Positions 47,639-57,338 of a DNA stretch of 64,000 nt are shown one piece after another (positions within the stretch are counted from its first letter, which is position 1; each line of letters begins with the position of its first letter). The stretch is from the NCBI GenBank assembly GCA_022647575.1, contig JALCKY010000007.1, positions 112,711 to 176,710 on the forward strand. The letters are read 5' to 3'. The DNA comes from Lachnospiraceae bacterium. Its GTDB lineage: Bacteria; Bacillota; Clostridia; Lachnospirales; Lachnospiraceae. The position numbers were made by a program, and so were the translations under genes. The notes under the pieces are model-generated. The model had not been told where the DNA came from. It saw nothing but the letters and a program-made list of their open reading frames with translations, and searched no databases.

Positions 47639-47660
47639 AGAGCATCTGGACCGATGCTCT
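47639..47660. terminator. Hairpin in the pap/IS110 intergenic region
   Basis: AGAGCATC and GATGCTCT form a perfect 8-bp stem with a 6-nt loop, without a T run. It could be a weak terminator or part of the IS110 end. Confidence 0.35.
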
Positions 47661-47687
47661 GAAATGAACTTTATTGTCATAAAAAAA

Positions 47688-48635
47688 TCAGGCGGCGCTT
47701 ACAAAGACTTCGTTTGTCTTGACGAGGTGGAATATGAGACGCACCAGCTTCTTCACGGCATGTGACATGGCGACGTTGTAATGCTTCCCTTCCTTCCGTT
47801 TCTTTGCAAGGTAGGCAGCAAATCCAGGATCCCAATGGCAGACATATTTAGCGGCATTGAAGAGGGCGTAGCGCAGGTATTTCGAGCCGCGTTTCTCCAT
47901 GCGGGAGTAAGTCGAAGCAAGCTTCCCGGACTGGTAGGTCGTGGGAGAAAGACCCGCGAAGGCAAGTAGCCGGTCAGGGGAATCGAAACGGCCGAAGTCG
48001 CCGATCTCCGCAAGGATCATGGCACCCATGCGGTAGCTGATCCCTGGGATGGACAGGATCGGGGAATGCAGTTCATCGACCAGCGGCCTGATCTCGTTTT
48101 CGATATCCTCAGTCTCCTGATCCAGTGTGCGGATGAGCTCGATGGTATGCTTCAGCTCAAGCGATTCTGCACGCCTTGTGGAGCCGATGGAATGCCTTGC
48201 AGCCTCACGGATTGTCACGGCAGTTTCCCTGCCGTAATGTCCCTTTGAGGACACGGACAGGAGATGGGCAAGGTGTGTCAGGTTGGCAGAAGCGACGTAA
48301 GAGGCGCCCGGAAATTCAGCAAGAAGGGCGTAAACAGAGGCCAGATGGAGTGTCGGGACCAGGGCTTCGAGTTCCGGGAAGAGGATGCAGACGAGCCTTG
48401 CGATGGACGTCTTCAGTTTCGCCAGTTCCCGGACCTTGGTAAAACGGTAGCGGGTTAATGATTTCAGTTCCTCATTATGGTATGATGTCAGCGAGTAGGG
48501 CTTCAAGTCTGGCTCGGACATCAACAGATGTGCAATGGTACTGGAATCGACTTTATCCGTTTTGGTCTTTCTAAGGCTTTGACCTTTTCTGAAAAGACTC
48601 GTGAGCAGCGGATTCAGGACATAGGTGGCTAGATT
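47688..48635 (-). pseudogene. IS110-family transposase remnant lacking its N-terminus
   Basis: The frame retains the end of the DEDD-type domain (LRKTKTDKVDSSTIAHLL) and the full C-terminal transposase_20 part (LSIPGISYRMGAMILAEIG, FDSPDRLLAFAGLSPTTYQSGK, RMEKRGSKYLRYALFNAAK). Homology begins near 48630 and an in-frame stop lies at 48636. The first roughly 90-100 residues with the initial catalytic Asp and Glu are missing. No target repeats are visible; IS110 elements usually make none. It is immobile by itself. Confidence 0.88.
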
Positions 48636-48649
48636 TCAATCAAGAGGAG

Positions 48650-48860
48650 AAAAAGCCCGGGGCCGAAGCACCGGGCTTTTCCAATAGGAGAATCAATAAA
48701 AGGAGAATGTCTGTTTCAAGGGCCGTGGTTATTCGCACAGGCCGGTTCTGCATGAAAAAAGCCCGGCTTCAGATGGGGTCAGCATCTTTGCCGGGCTGTC
48801 CGGCGGGTTCTGCTGACCCGCCGGTAAAAAGAAAAGCGCTAAGTCCTGATGACTTAGCGC
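48650..48860. other. Array of four hairpins in a 300-bp gene-free stretch
   Basis: Stems are AAAAGCCCGG/CCGGGCTTTT (48651-48680); GCCCGGC/GCCGGGC with an inner AGATG/CATCT (48761-48796); CCGGCGGGT/ACCCGCCGG (48800-48824); and GCGCTAAGTC/GACTTAGCGC (48836-48860). GGGTCAGCA (48777-48785) can also pair with TGCTGACCC (48811-48819), which would exclude the second and third stems. The first stem can be a terminator. The rest may be IS110-derived or a non-coding RNA. No reading frame of interest is present. Confidence 0.55.
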
Positions 48861-48921
48861 CCTTGCTATGAAAAGCATATTACACCCGAAAAGAAAAGAT
48901 GTCAAGAAAATCATTCTATTG

Positions 48922-48927
48922 TATAAT
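48922..48927 (+). promoter_or_regulatory. TATAAT -10 element directly before the sugar-sensor start
   Basis: Only 8 bp separate TATAAT from the ATG at 48936, so the mRNA would be nearly leaderless. The -35 region (TGTCAA) is poor. Confidence 0.45.
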
Positions 48928-48935
48928 GGAAAACA

Positions 48936-49970
48936 ATGAATAAAACAGTTCGGATAATCGGAATAGTGATGCTCATGATCCTGGTGCTTACCATAGCAGG
49001 CTGGAGCTACTATAATTATGTGCTCGGGCAGTCGGCCATCAGCAGCAGCGTCGAGACCAAGGAATACCGCTGGCATTATGCGATGATCACCTCGGATTCC
49101 AATTCCGTCCTGTGGCAGACGGTCTATGAGAGCGCAGCCAAGGAAGCCTCAAAAAACGATGCCTATCTGGAATATCTCAAAAATGACAGCACCGGATCCT
49201 ATACAGCCGTGGACTTCATGAAGATCGCGATTGCCTCGAATGTGGACGGAATCCTTGTGGAAGGCGACGGCACCGACGAGATGCGGCAGGAAATCGATGC
49301 GGCAAATGATGCAGGCATTCCCGTCATTACGATGATGCAGGACAGCAGTGATTCCAAGCGGGTCAGTTTTGTCGGCGTCAATGATTATGAACTGGGAAAT
49401 ACATACGGCACGGAAGTCGCCAAGAGAGTCACCGACAAAACAAAAAGCATCCTGACGCTTCTGGACAAAAACAGGAGTCAGGAAGAGATATCCCTGATGT
49501 TTACGCAGATGAAAGAAACCATCATGTCCAATCTGGGCAGTCCGCCTGTTGCCTATGTCAATTCCGAAACAATCGATACGTCCAATACCTTTGATGCAGA
49601 GGAGGATATCCGGAACATCATTACTTCCGAGGATGCACCGGGGATGCTGGTGTGTCTTGACGTCACGAATACGGAGTCAGCCTATCAGGCCCTGATCGAT
49701 TACAACCGCGTCGGGCGGACGGCACTGGTCGGCTATTATCAGTCGGACACGATCTTTTCGGCCATCCGCAACGATGTCATTTCCTTCACGGTTTCCATCA
49801 ATGCCGATGACCTCGGCAGAAGATGCGTGGATGCTGTCAATGAATACAAGACGATGGGCTATGTCAGCAACTATTTCAGCGTGGAGCTGGAAATCATCAA
49901 CAAGGACAATGTCGACCAGTACGACACTTCGCTGAAGACGGAAAGCGGGGGTGCGGACAGTGCCGGCTAA
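48936..49970 (+). CDS. Membrane-anchored sugar-binding sensor protein (XylFII-like)
   Basis: The 344-residue protein has an N-terminal uncleaved membrane anchor (IIGIVMLMILVLTIAGW, no lipobox) and a type I periplasmic sugar-binding fold (IASNVDGILVEGD, AGIPVITMMQDS). It is followed, with overlap, by a LytS-type kinase. In clostridial XylFII-LytS systems the anchored binding protein senses xylose and triggers the kinase. The gene order matches that system; the sugar is not proven. Ribosome site is weak. Confidence 0.85.
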   Translation: MNKTVRIIGIVMLMILVLTIAGWSYYNYVLGQSAISSSVETKEYRWHYAMITSDSNSVLWQTVYESAAKEASKNDAYLEYLKNDSTGSYTAVDFMKIAIASNVDGILVEGDGTDEMRQEIDAANDAGIPVITMMQDSSDSKRVSFVGVNDYELGNTYGTEVAKRVTDKTKSILTLLDKNRSQEEISLMFTQMKETIMSNLGSPPVAYVNSETIDTSNTFDAEEDIRNIITSEDAPGMLVCLDVTNTESAYQALIDYNRVGRTALVGYYQSDTIFSAIRNDVISFTVSINADDLGRRCVDAVNEYKTMGYVSNYFSVELEIINKDNVDQYDTSLKTESGGADSAG

Positions 49971-51585
49971 AACAGCAGGGAAGAAAACGAATGTCCGTGA
50001 CAGAAACGCGGTTGACTGGAAGAAATCCATCAATACGCGTCTGATTCTGGCGTTCACGGCAATATCGCTGGTCTTCCTGGCAATCAACCTGATGATGTTT
50101 TCTCAGATCAACAGCATGATCAGCCGGATCGATTCCCTTTATTCCAGCAATGTTTCCCTCAATGAGATTTCCGGTACGCTGGAGAACGTGCGGAGCAACA
50201 TGCTGGGCTATCTCAATACGCGCGGATCGGATTCCCTGAATCAGTTCTACAAATACGACCAGGATTTTACGAACCTGGTGAGCGGTCTGAACCAGACGAC
50301 GACGGACAGCGAGAAGGACCTGCTGGAAAAAAACATCTACAACATGTCGCATACCTACATCAAAGAAGCAGAAGAGACCATACAGGCAAAGCGAGGCCGC
50401 TTTATTGAACAGTACAAGGAAACCTATGCGGAATCCGAGGAGACCTACGGCTACATCAGCACCATGATCATGAAACTGAATAACCTGCTTTTTGCCAATA
50501 ATGCGAAAAGCTACAGGATCCTGCAGAACACCCTGAATACGATCGAACTGCTGAGCGTTGCCGTCATTATCATCGTGATTCTGGTTTCCATTACCCTCAT
50601 GGCCCTTTTCCTGAGAAATATGACGAAGCCGCTGGCAGCACTGGCAAGAACAGCCGATAAAGTTTCCGGCGGGAATTTCGATGTTCCTCTGGAACAGCCG
50701 AAAGTCCAGGATGAAGTCGGTGTCGTGCAGGGTGCCTTCAACGGAATGGTAAGCTCCGTACGGAATTACATCGTTCAGCAGAAGGAATCGATGGAAAAAG
50801 AACAGGAGATGAAAGAAAGAGAACTCCTGATGGAAACCCATCTGAAAGATGCGCAGCTGAAATACCTGCAGGCCCAGATCAATCCTCATTTCCTGTTTAA
50901 TTCCCTGAATGCGGGAGCCCAGCTGGCGATGATGGAAGATGCGGAAAAGACGAATACCTTCATGCAGCGGATGGCGGATTTCTTCCGGTACAATGTGCGC
51001 AAAATGTCGGAAGACACGACGCTGGCCGAGGAAATCGAGGCAGTCGACAATTATCTTTACATCCTGAACGTGCGGTTTGCGGGAGACCTGCATTTCTCGA
51101 AATTCGTCGAAGAAGGAATCGGAAGGGAAAATTCCCCTTCCATGATCCTGCAGCCGATCGTTGAAAATGCGGTCACCCACGGAGTCCGGGACATTGAGTG
51201 GGAAAAGAAAATCTCACTGACGGCGCGGCATACCGAACGGGGCGTGCTGGTGACGGTGACGGACAACGGAATCGGCATGACGCCCGGGCAGATTGAGCGG
51301 GTCATGTCCGGCGGAGGCACGGACAGCCAATCGGATTCCGGTTCTACCGGCGTGGGGCTGGACAACGTCATCAAGCGCCTGGAACTGTATTACAATGAAA
51401 CGGGACTCCTGACGATTTCCAGCCCGGGAATTAATCAGGGGACGACCGTTGAACTGATCCTGCCGCTGAAATCAGATGATGAGCCGGAAGGCAGCCCGCT
51501 GACAGAGCCGGAAGAAGACATTCTGCAGGAAGAAGAACAGGAAACGAAAGGGGAATCGGGAAATGTATCGGATACTGCTGGCTGA
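49951..51585 (+). CDS. LytS/YesM-type sensor histidine kinase
   Basis: The 544-residue protein starts at GTG and overlaps the sensor gene by 20 bp. It has a first membrane helix (LAFTAISLVFLAINLMM), an extracytoplasmic region, a second helix near 195-220 and a HAMP linker. The His_kinase domain has QINPHFLFNSLNAGAQLA (phospho-His near residue 313). The ATPase domain has VENAVTHG, TDNGIGM and GVGLDNV. The tail is acidic. It is the kinase for the overlapping YesN-type regulator. Confidence 0.94.
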   Translation: MRTVPAKTAGKKTNVRDRNAVDWKKSINTRLILAFTAISLVFLAINLMMFSQINSMISRIDSLYSSNVSLNEISGTLENVRSNMLGYLNTRGSDSLNQFYKYDQDFTNLVSGLNQTTTDSEKDLLEKNIYNMSHTYIKEAEETIQAKRGRFIEQYKETYAESEETYGYISTMIMKLNNLLFANNAKSYRILQNTLNTIELLSVAVIIIVILVSITLMALFLRNMTKPLAALARTADKVSGGNFDVPLEQPKVQDEVGVVQGAFNGMVSSVRNYIVQQKESMEKEQEMKERELLMETHLKDAQLKYLQAQINPHFLFNSLNAGAQLAMMEDAEKTNTFMQRMADFFRYNVRKMSEDTTLAEEIEAVDNYLYILNVRFAGDLHFSKFVEEGIGRENSPSMILQPIVENAVTHGVRDIEWEKKISLTARHTERGVLVTVTDNGIGMTPGQIERVMSGGGTDSQSDSGSTGVGLDNVIKRLELYYNETGLLTISSPGINQGTTVELILPLKSDDEPEGSPLTEPEEDILQEEEQETKGESGNVSDTAG

Positions 51586-53158
51586 TGACGAAGGAATCAT
51601 GCTGGAATCGCTGAAGACGATCATCCTGTCGAACTTTGCGGATGAGTGCATGATTGCGACGGCCAAGACCGGCCGGACCGTAATCGAGCAGGCGGAAGAA
51701 TTCCGGCCGGATATTGTTTTCATGGACATCCAGATGCCGGGAATCAACGGCATCGATGCCATCCGCGAAATACAAAAGTTCAATACATCGGCAATTTTTA
51801 TCGTCGTGACGGCCTATGATAAATTCGATTATGCAAAAAATGCGCTGTCCCTCGGCGTGCTGGATTACCTGACCAAGCCGGTCAGCAAGAAAACCATCAT
51901 CGATGTCCTGATCAAGGCAATGAGACAGGTCGACGCGGAAAAGGAAAAACGTTCGGAGAACCTGAAAATCAAGGAAAAGTTCGATTCGGTCGTTCCGATG
52001 ATTGAAAGCGGTCTTGTCAACACGCTGCTCTTTCAGGAAAAGGATCCCCAGACCGCGAATGAATACAAGTCGCTTCTCGAAATCCGGCAGGATTACGGCT
52101 TTGTCATCATTGTGGAATTCGGCGCCTGGAGCGAAGACGGCACCTTTGAAAATGCCGTCGGCATGAGCGTGAAGGCTCAGACCTTCTATCCGGAATTCCG
52201 GGAAATCGTCAAGGGCTTTTTCGAATGCATCGTAGGACCGATCATGGGAAATAAGATCGTGCTGCTGGTTCCGGCAGGAGACAGCGAATTCACCTATGAC
52301 GAAAGAGCCCAGATCGTGGAGAGATCCCGCAACATGATGCATAAGCTGGACTCCAGGATCGATGTCAAGTTCAAGGCGGGTATCGGAGACATCAAGCCTT
52401 TTGTCGAACTGCGGGATTCCTATGAAGAAGCGCTGAAATCCCTGGCAGGGGCCGGAACGAGGGTCGCCCAGTTCCAGGATGTTCCGAACAAGCCTTATTA
52501 TGAAGAAAACTATCCGAAAGATGTGGAGGATGAACTGTTCCGCTGCATTGAAAAAGCGGATATGACCGGAACAAAAAATGCCGGCAATGCCTTCTTTGAC
52601 TGGATGGTAACCACTTACGGCAGCCATATCGATGATATCCGCCTGAAGTGTCTTGAATTTGTCATGCATGCGGAAAGACAGGTCTTCACGAAAGGAGTCC
52701 TGCAGTACAGCTTCCTTTACCGCAAGGATTATCTGAAGGCAGTCACGGAAGCCCCGGATATGGAAACGCTGCGCGCATGGTACATCAGCAAGCTGACGCA
52801 GGCGTGCACGAACATCGCGGTCAAGCCAAAGGCCATGACGGACTCTGCTGTTTCCAAGGCGAAAAAGTACATCGATGAGAATTACCGGAAAGATCTTTCG
52901 CTGGATGAGGTATCGAAAATCGTCAATATCAGCCCGTATTATTTCAGCAAGCTTTTTAAAGAAGAAACGGGAGAAAACTTTATCGAATATGTGACGGAAG
53001 CCCGCATCAGGGGGGCAAAGGAGCTTCTGGCGGATCCGGGCATCAGCATCAAGGAAGTGTGCGCGATGTCGGGATACAGCGATCCGAATTATTTCTCAAG
53101 AATCTTTAAGAAATATGAAGGTGTGACGCCCAGCGAGTACAGGGAGAACATGAAATGA
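51563..53158 (+). CDS. YesN-type response regulator with AraC DNA-binding domain
   Basis: The 531-residue protein has a receiver domain (phosphoacceptor Asp55 in FMDIQMPG, Lys in LTKPVSKK), a middle region of about 290 residues and a C-terminal AraC domain (DLSLDEVSKIVNISPYYFSK, AMSGYSDPNYFSRIFKKYEG). It overlaps the kinase gene by 23 bp. It likely activates the sugar transporter genes that follow. The next binding-protein gene starts in its stop (ATGA overlap). Confidence 0.95.
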   Translation: MYRILLADDEGIMLESLKTIILSNFADECMIATAKTGRTVIEQAEEFRPDIVFMDIQMPGINGIDAIREIQKFNTSAIFIVVTAYDKFDYAKNALSLGVLDYLTKPVSKKTIIDVLIKAMRQVDAEKEKRSENLKIKEKFDSVVPMIESGLVNTLLFQEKDPQTANEYKSLLEIRQDYGFVIIVEFGAWSEDGTFENAVGMSVKAQTFYPEFREIVKGFFECIVGPIMGNKIVLLVPAGDSEFTYDERAQIVERSRNMMHKLDSRIDVKFKAGIGDIKPFVELRDSYEEALKSLAGAGTRVAQFQDVPNKPYYEENYPKDVEDELFRCIEKADMTGTKNAGNAFFDWMVTTYGSHIDDIRLKCLEFVMHAERQVFTKGVLQYSFLYRKDYLKAVTEAPDMETLRAWYISKLTQACTNIAVKPKAMTDSAVSKAKKYIDENYRKDLSLDEVSKIVNISPYYFSKLFKEETGENFIEYVTEARIRGAKELLADPGISIKEVCAMSGYSDPNYFSRIFKKYEGVTPSEYRENMK

Positions 53159-54216
53159 GGAAAACAAGGCTGACAGCGCTGGTTCTTGCGGCGGTTCTGA
53201 CAGTTTCCATGACGGCGGGGTGCGCGCAGACACCGGTAACGGAGAGCGTCACGACTTCGACAAGCCAGCGGTCAATCCAGATCGGACTTACTTTTGATAC
53301 CTTCGTCATCGAGAGATGGCTGCGCGACCGGGATGTATTTGTCGCCACGGCCAATAAGCTGGATGCCGATGTCAATGTTCAGAATGCAAACGGCGATGCG
53401 GCGGAGCAGATCAAGCAGATTGAATACTTTATTAAGAAGGGAGTCGACGCGATCGTCATCATTGCGACCGACGGAGACCAGCTGGTCAATGCCGTAAGTG
53501 AAGCCAAAGCGGCGGGCATCAAGGTCATTGCGTATGACCGTCTGATCCGGAATGCGAATGTCGACTTCTACATTTCCTTCGACAATGAACAGGTGGGAGT
53601 GCTGATGGCGCAGGCCCTGATTGACGCGATTCCGGACGGGGGCGATATCCTGGAGATCGACGGCCCCACCACGGACAACAATGTCAGCCTGGTGGACAAG
53701 GGCTTTGCAAAAACCCTGAAAGGAAGCGGCCTCAGGGTTGCCCAGCAGTACAACTGCGATGCCTGGCTGGCAGAGCATGCATTTACCTTCACAACGGACG
53801 GATTTCAGAAATATCCGGATGTCAAAGGAATCATGTGCGGCAATGATGATCTGGCCGGTCAGGCCTTCAGTGTTCTTTCGGAGAAGAGGCTGGCCGGGTC
53901 GGTCGCACTGACCGGTCAGGATGCGGACCTTGCAGCCTGCCAGAGAATCGTGGAAGGCACGCAGACCATGACGGTCTACAAGCCGGTTGATGAACTGGCG
54001 GAAAAAGCGGCTGAAGTTGCTGTCGAACTGTGCAGCGGTGATTCCGCCGGCACGGATTCCGCCGTTCAGGGAGCTTCTGTGATGGATGACGGCACCTACA
54101 AAGTCCCGTATATCGGGCTGGAGCCGACAGCCGTGACAAAAGCGAACATGGATGCCACGATTATTGCCGATAATTTTCATACGGCTGATGAAGTATATGT
54201 CAATACGAAGAAATAA
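53155..54216 (+). CDS. Xylose-type sugar-binding lipoprotein (XylF-like)
   Basis: The 353-residue protein has a lipobox (MTAGC, Cys near residue 23) and a pentose-binding fold (FIKKGVDAIVIIATDGD, AGIKVIAYDRLI, GIMCGNDDLAGQAF). It matches XylF-type D-xylose binding proteins. It is translationally coupled to the two-component system, not to the transporter. It could be a second sensor input or an extra uptake subunit. A strong terminator follows. Confidence 0.9.
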   Translation: MRKTRLTALVLAAVLTVSMTAGCAQTPVTESVTTSTSQRSIQIGLTFDTFVIERWLRDRDVFVATANKLDADVNVQNANGDAAEQIKQIEYFIKKGVDAIVIIATDGDQLVNAVSEAKAAGIKVIAYDRLIRNANVDFYISFDNEQVGVLMAQALIDAIPDGGDILEIDGPTTDNNVSLVDKGFAKTLKGSGLRVAQQYNCDAWLAEHAFTFTTDGFQKYPDVKGIMCGNDDLAGQAFSVLSEKRLAGSVALTGQDADLAACQRIVEGTQTMTVYKPVDELAEKAAEVAVELCSGDSAGTDSAVQGASVMDDGTYKVPYIGLEPTAVTKANMDATIIADNFHTADEVYVNTKK

Positions 54217-54293
54217 GACATCCTTCCGGTAAAAATGCTTCAGAGGGCGGCAGAAAGCGCAAAAAGTCAATAGCAGATTTTCGATGGCAAAAA

Positions 54294-54322
54294 AATCCTG
54301 TCTCCGGACGGGATTTTTTTAT
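54294..54322 (+). terminator. Terminator after the XylF-like gene
   Basis: AATCCTGTC and GACGGGATT (one G-T pair) close a TCCG loop and are followed by a TTTTTT run. It separates the sensor operon from the transporter operon. Confidence 0.85.
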
Positions 54323-54361
54323 TTTCCCGAAAATGTGCGGGAGTTCGCAAACCATTTCGCT

Positions 54362-54391
54362 TTGACGGGTGGTACGATACCACTGTAGTAA
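54362..54391 (+). promoter_or_regulatory. Promoter of the ChvE/MmsA/MmsB operon with a palindromic spacer
   Basis: TTGACG is followed 17-18 bp later by GTAGTA/TAGTAA. The spacer holds the perfect palindrome GTGGTA-CGA-TACCAC (54369-54383), a likely operator. The weak -10 suits an activator-dependent promoter. Confidence 0.5.
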
Positions 54392-54422
54392 AAATTTCAC
54401 TTATATCTTAGGAGGATATGAA

Positions 54423-55628
54423 ATGAAAAAGAAATTAATCGGTCTTGTCCTTACGGCTGCCATGGTTGGCTCCATGCTGGCCGGCTGCGGATCTTCAGCA
54501 GCTTCTACGGCAACATCAACGGCTGCATCCAAAGCTGCATCAACAGCTGCATCAACGGCTGCTTCCACAGCTGCATCAACGGCTGCATCCAAAGCTGCAT
54601 CAACGGCTGCTTCTACAGCTGCTTCCACAGCAGCAGGCGGCGGCAAGGTCGTCGGCGTTGCAATGCCTACCAAGGATCTGCAGAGATGGAACCAGGATGG
54701 CGCGAACATGCAGAAACAGCTCGAGGCAGCAGGCTACACGGTTGACATCCAGTATGCTTCCAACGACATCAATACACAGGTTTCCCAGATTGAGAACATG
54801 GTCGCTGAACCGGTTGACTGCTTAGTCATCGCTTCCATCGACGGATCTTCTCTTTCCACACCGCTTTCTGATGCAAAGGCAGCAGGAATCCCGATCATCG
54901 CTTATGACCGTCTGCTGACAGATACCGAAGCAGTTGACTACTATGCAACATTCGATAACGAAAAAGTCGGCCAGATTCAGGGCCAGTACATTGTCGACAA
55001 GCTGGATCTTAAGAATGCTTCCGGCAAGACTTTCAACATCGAGCTCTTCACAGGCGACCCGGGCGACAACAACGCTCAGCTGTTCTGGAAGGGTGCCATC
55101 ACAGATACTCTGCAGCAGTACATCGACAGCGGCGTTCTTGTTGTTAAGTCCGGCCAGAAGGATTTCGCTTCCTGCGCAACAGCTGAATGGAAGACAGAGA
55201 CCGCTCAGTCCAGAATGGATGACCTTCTTTCTTCTTACTATGCTGACGGCTCACAGCTGGATGCTGTTATGTGCTCCAACGACTCCACAGCACTCGGTGT
55301 TGAGAACTCTCTTGAGCAGAACTATGCAGGCTCCAATTGGCCGATCATCACAGGCCAGGACTGCGACGTTGCCAATGTCAAGAACATGATCGCCGGCAAA
55401 CAGTCCATGTCAGTCTTCAAGGATACACGCCAACTTGCAGAACAGACTGTTAAGATGGTTGGCCAGATTCTTACAGGCGCAACGGTTGAAGTCACCGAAG
55501 GCGGCGCTTACAACAACGGCAAGATCGATGTCCCGACATACCTTTGCACACCGGAATTCGCAGATGCTTCCAACTATCAGAAACTCCTGATCGACTCCGG
55601 ATACTACACAGCAGATCAGCTGAAATAA
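54423..55628 (+). CDS. chvE: Multiple-monosaccharide ABC transporter binding lipoprotein (ChvE-like)
   Basis: The 401-residue protein has a lipobox (LAGC, Cys at 23) and a 45-residue Ala-Ser-Thr linker from 12-bp DNA repeats. A ChvE-type binding domain follows (VAMPTKDLQRWNQDG, YASNDINTQVSQIENM, AGIPIIAYDRLL, VMCSNDSTALGVENSL). GGAGG lies 7 nt before the ATG. It delivers glucose, galactose, xylose or arabinose to the following MmsA/MmsB. The linker length is unusual. Confidence 0.93.
   Translation: MKKKLIGLVLTAAMVGSMLAGCGSSAASTATSTAASKAASTAASTAASTAASTAASKAASTAASTAASTAAGGGKVVGVAMPTKDLQRWNQDGANMQKQLEAAGYTVDIQYASNDINTQVSQIENMVAEPVDCLVIASIDGSSLSTPLSDAKAAGIPIIAYDRLLTDTEAVDYYATFDNEKVGQIQGQYIVDKLDLKNASGKTFNIELFTGDPGDNNAQLFWKGAITDTLQQYIDSGVLVVKSGQKDFASCATAEWKTETAQSRMDDLLSSYYADGSQLDAVMCSNDSTALGVENSLEQNYAGSNWPIITGQDCDVANVKNMIAGKQSMSVFKDTRQLAEQTVKMVGQILTGATVEVTEGGAYNNGKIDVPTYLCTPEFADASNYQKLLIDSGYYTADQLK
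54502..54636 (+). repeat. 12-bp coding repeats (Ala-Ala-Ser-Thr) in chvE
   Basis: About eleven copies of GCTGCATCAACG-like units run in frame, with the Thr sometimes replaced by Lys. The linker would hold the binding domain off the membrane. Repeats can change length by slippage. Confidence 0.85.
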
Positions 55629-55670
55629 TCCTACCGACTGAAATAACCAGAGGAATTGAATATACACCGG

Positions 55671-55692
55671 CAGGCGGACAAACGTCCGCCTG
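55671..55692 (+). other. Intergenic hairpin between chvE and mmsA
   Basis: CAGGCGGAC and GTCCGCCTG form a perfect 9-bp stem with an AAAC loop and no T run. It may stabilise the chvE part of the transcript and reduce expression of the transporter genes relative to the binding protein. Confidence 0.55.
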
Positions 55693-55741
55693 TCGTTCTG
55701 AAAAATCAATGTGCACTATTCTGTGAGAGGAGGGAATGCAA

Positions 55742-57322
55742 TTGGCCAAAATACTTCTGGAAATGAAGAATATCACCAAGGAGTTCCCCGGCGTCAAGGC
55801 TCTTGATAATGTCAACCTGAAAGTAGAAGAGGGCGAAATCCACGCGCTTGTCGGCGAAAACGGAGCCGGCAAATCCACGCTGATGAACGTCCTGTCGGGA
55901 ATCTATCCGTACGGAAGCTACTCCGGAGACATCATCTATGACGGCGAGGTCTGCAAGTTCCATAAGATCAAGGACAGCGAAGAGAAGGGTATCGTCATTA
56001 TCCATCAGGAGCTGGCTCTGGTCCCCTATATGACGATTGCCGAGAATATGTATCTGGGCAATGAACGCGGCAAGGGCTACGCAATCGACTGGACGTCCAC
56101 TTTCGGAGAATCCGAAAAATATCTCCGTCAGGTAGGACTGAAGGAATCGTCACACACCCTGATTAAGGATATCGGCGTAGGCAAGCAGCAGCTGGTAGAA
56201 ATCGCCAAGGCACTGGCCAAGAACGCACGTCTTCTGATTCTCGACGAGCCGACATCTTCCTTAAATGAAAATGAGTCGAAAGATCTGCTCGATCTTTTGC
56301 TTGGATTTAAAAAACAGGGAATGACCTGCATCATCATTTCCCATAAGCTGAATGAGATCGCCTATGTTGCAGACAGGATTACGGTCATCCGCGATGGTTC
56401 CACCATCGAGACGCTGGATAAGGAAAAAGATGACTGCTCCGAAGATCACATTATCCAGGGCATGGTCGGCCGTGAACTGACAGACCGTTTCCCGGGCAGA
56501 GAATCCCATATCGGCGATGTGGCGATGGAAGTCAAAAACTGGACGGTTTACCATCCGGTCTATGCAGGACGCAAGGTGGATGACAATGTCAGCATCAAGG
56601 TCCGCAAGGGTGAAATCGTCGGTATTGCCGGACTGCAGGGAGCAGGACGCACGGAACTTGCCATGAGCGTCTTCGGAAAATCCTACGGGACGGATATCAG
56701 CGGCGAGCTTTTCCTGAACGGCAAGAAGGTAGAACTGAAGAATCCGAGAGATGCCATCAGACATAAGCTTGCGTATGTAACGGAAGACCGGAAAGGAAAC
56801 GGACTGATTCTTTCCAACCCGATCTCCATCAATACGACTCTTGCGAATCTGGATGCCATCAGCTCCAAGACGCTCGGAGTCATCGACTTCGATAAAGAAT
56901 ATGCCGCTGCCGTCGAGTACAAAGAGAAACTCAAGACCAAGACTCCTTCGGTCCGCCAGCTGGTCGGAAACCTTTCCGGCGGCAATATGCAGAAGGTCCT
57001 TCTGGCAAAGTGGATGTTTGCGGAACCGGACGTCCTGATTCTGGATGAGCCGACCCGAGGCATCGATGTCGGTGCAAAATACGAGATTTACTGTATTATG
57101 AACAATCTGGTAGCCGAAGGAAAATCGGTTATCATGATTTCTTCGGAACTTCCCGAACTCCTCGGCATGTCTGACAGAATCTATGTCATGAATGAAGGCA
57201 GAATCGTCGGCGAAGTAACACACGAGGAAGCAACACAGGAGCTGATTATGTCCTACATCCTCAAATCTTCGGGGAAGAAGATTGAAAAATCTTCGGATGC
57301 GAAGGTTGAGGCAAATGCGTGA
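55742..57322 (+). CDS. mmsA: Multiple-monosaccharide ABC transporter ATPase
   Basis: The 526-residue protein is a double ABC ATPase of the sugar type. Domain 1 has GENGAGKST near 36 and a degenerate signature ([15 protein letters not shown]) before [11 protein letters not shown]. Domain 2 has GLQGAGRTE near 298 and LSGGNMQKV near 414. The start is TTG 55742 because AGGAGGG lies 7 nt upstream; the ATG at 55736 is only 1 nt from it. It couples ATP to uptake through MmsB. Confidence 0.94.
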   Translation: MAKILLEMKNITKEFPGVKALDNVNLKVEEGEIHALVGENGAGKSTLMNVLSGIYPYGSYSGDIIYDGEVCKFHKIKDSEEKGIVIIHQELALVPYMTIAENMYLGNERGKGYAIDWTSTFGESEKYLRQVGLKESSHTLIKDIGVGKQQLVEIAKALAKNARLLILDEPTSSLNENESKDLLDLLLGFKKQGMTCIIISHKLNEIAYVADRITVIRDGSTIETLDKEKDDCSEDHIIQGMVGRELTDRFPGRESHIGDVAMEVKNWTVYHPVYAGRKVDDNVSIKVRKGEIVGIAGLQGAGRTELAMSVFGKSYGTDISGELFLNGKKVELKNPRDAIRHKLAYVTEDRKGNGLILSNPISINTTLANLDAISSKTLGVIDFDKEYAAAVEYKEKLKTKTPSVRQLVGNLSGGNMQKVLLAKWMFAEPDVLILDEPTRGIDVGAKYEIYCIMNNLVAEGKSVIMISSELPELLGMSDRIYVMNEGRIVGEVTHEEATQELIMSYILKSSGKKIEKSSDAKVEANA

Positions 57323-57338
57323 GGAGGGATAGTTAATT

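Noticed and set aside
47610-47640. ACCTTGAAAACTGCAT-like segment resembling the box before 23S rRNA genes in Clostridia
   Set aside because: No rRNA sequence lies around it, and the resemblance is from memory over about 16 bases.
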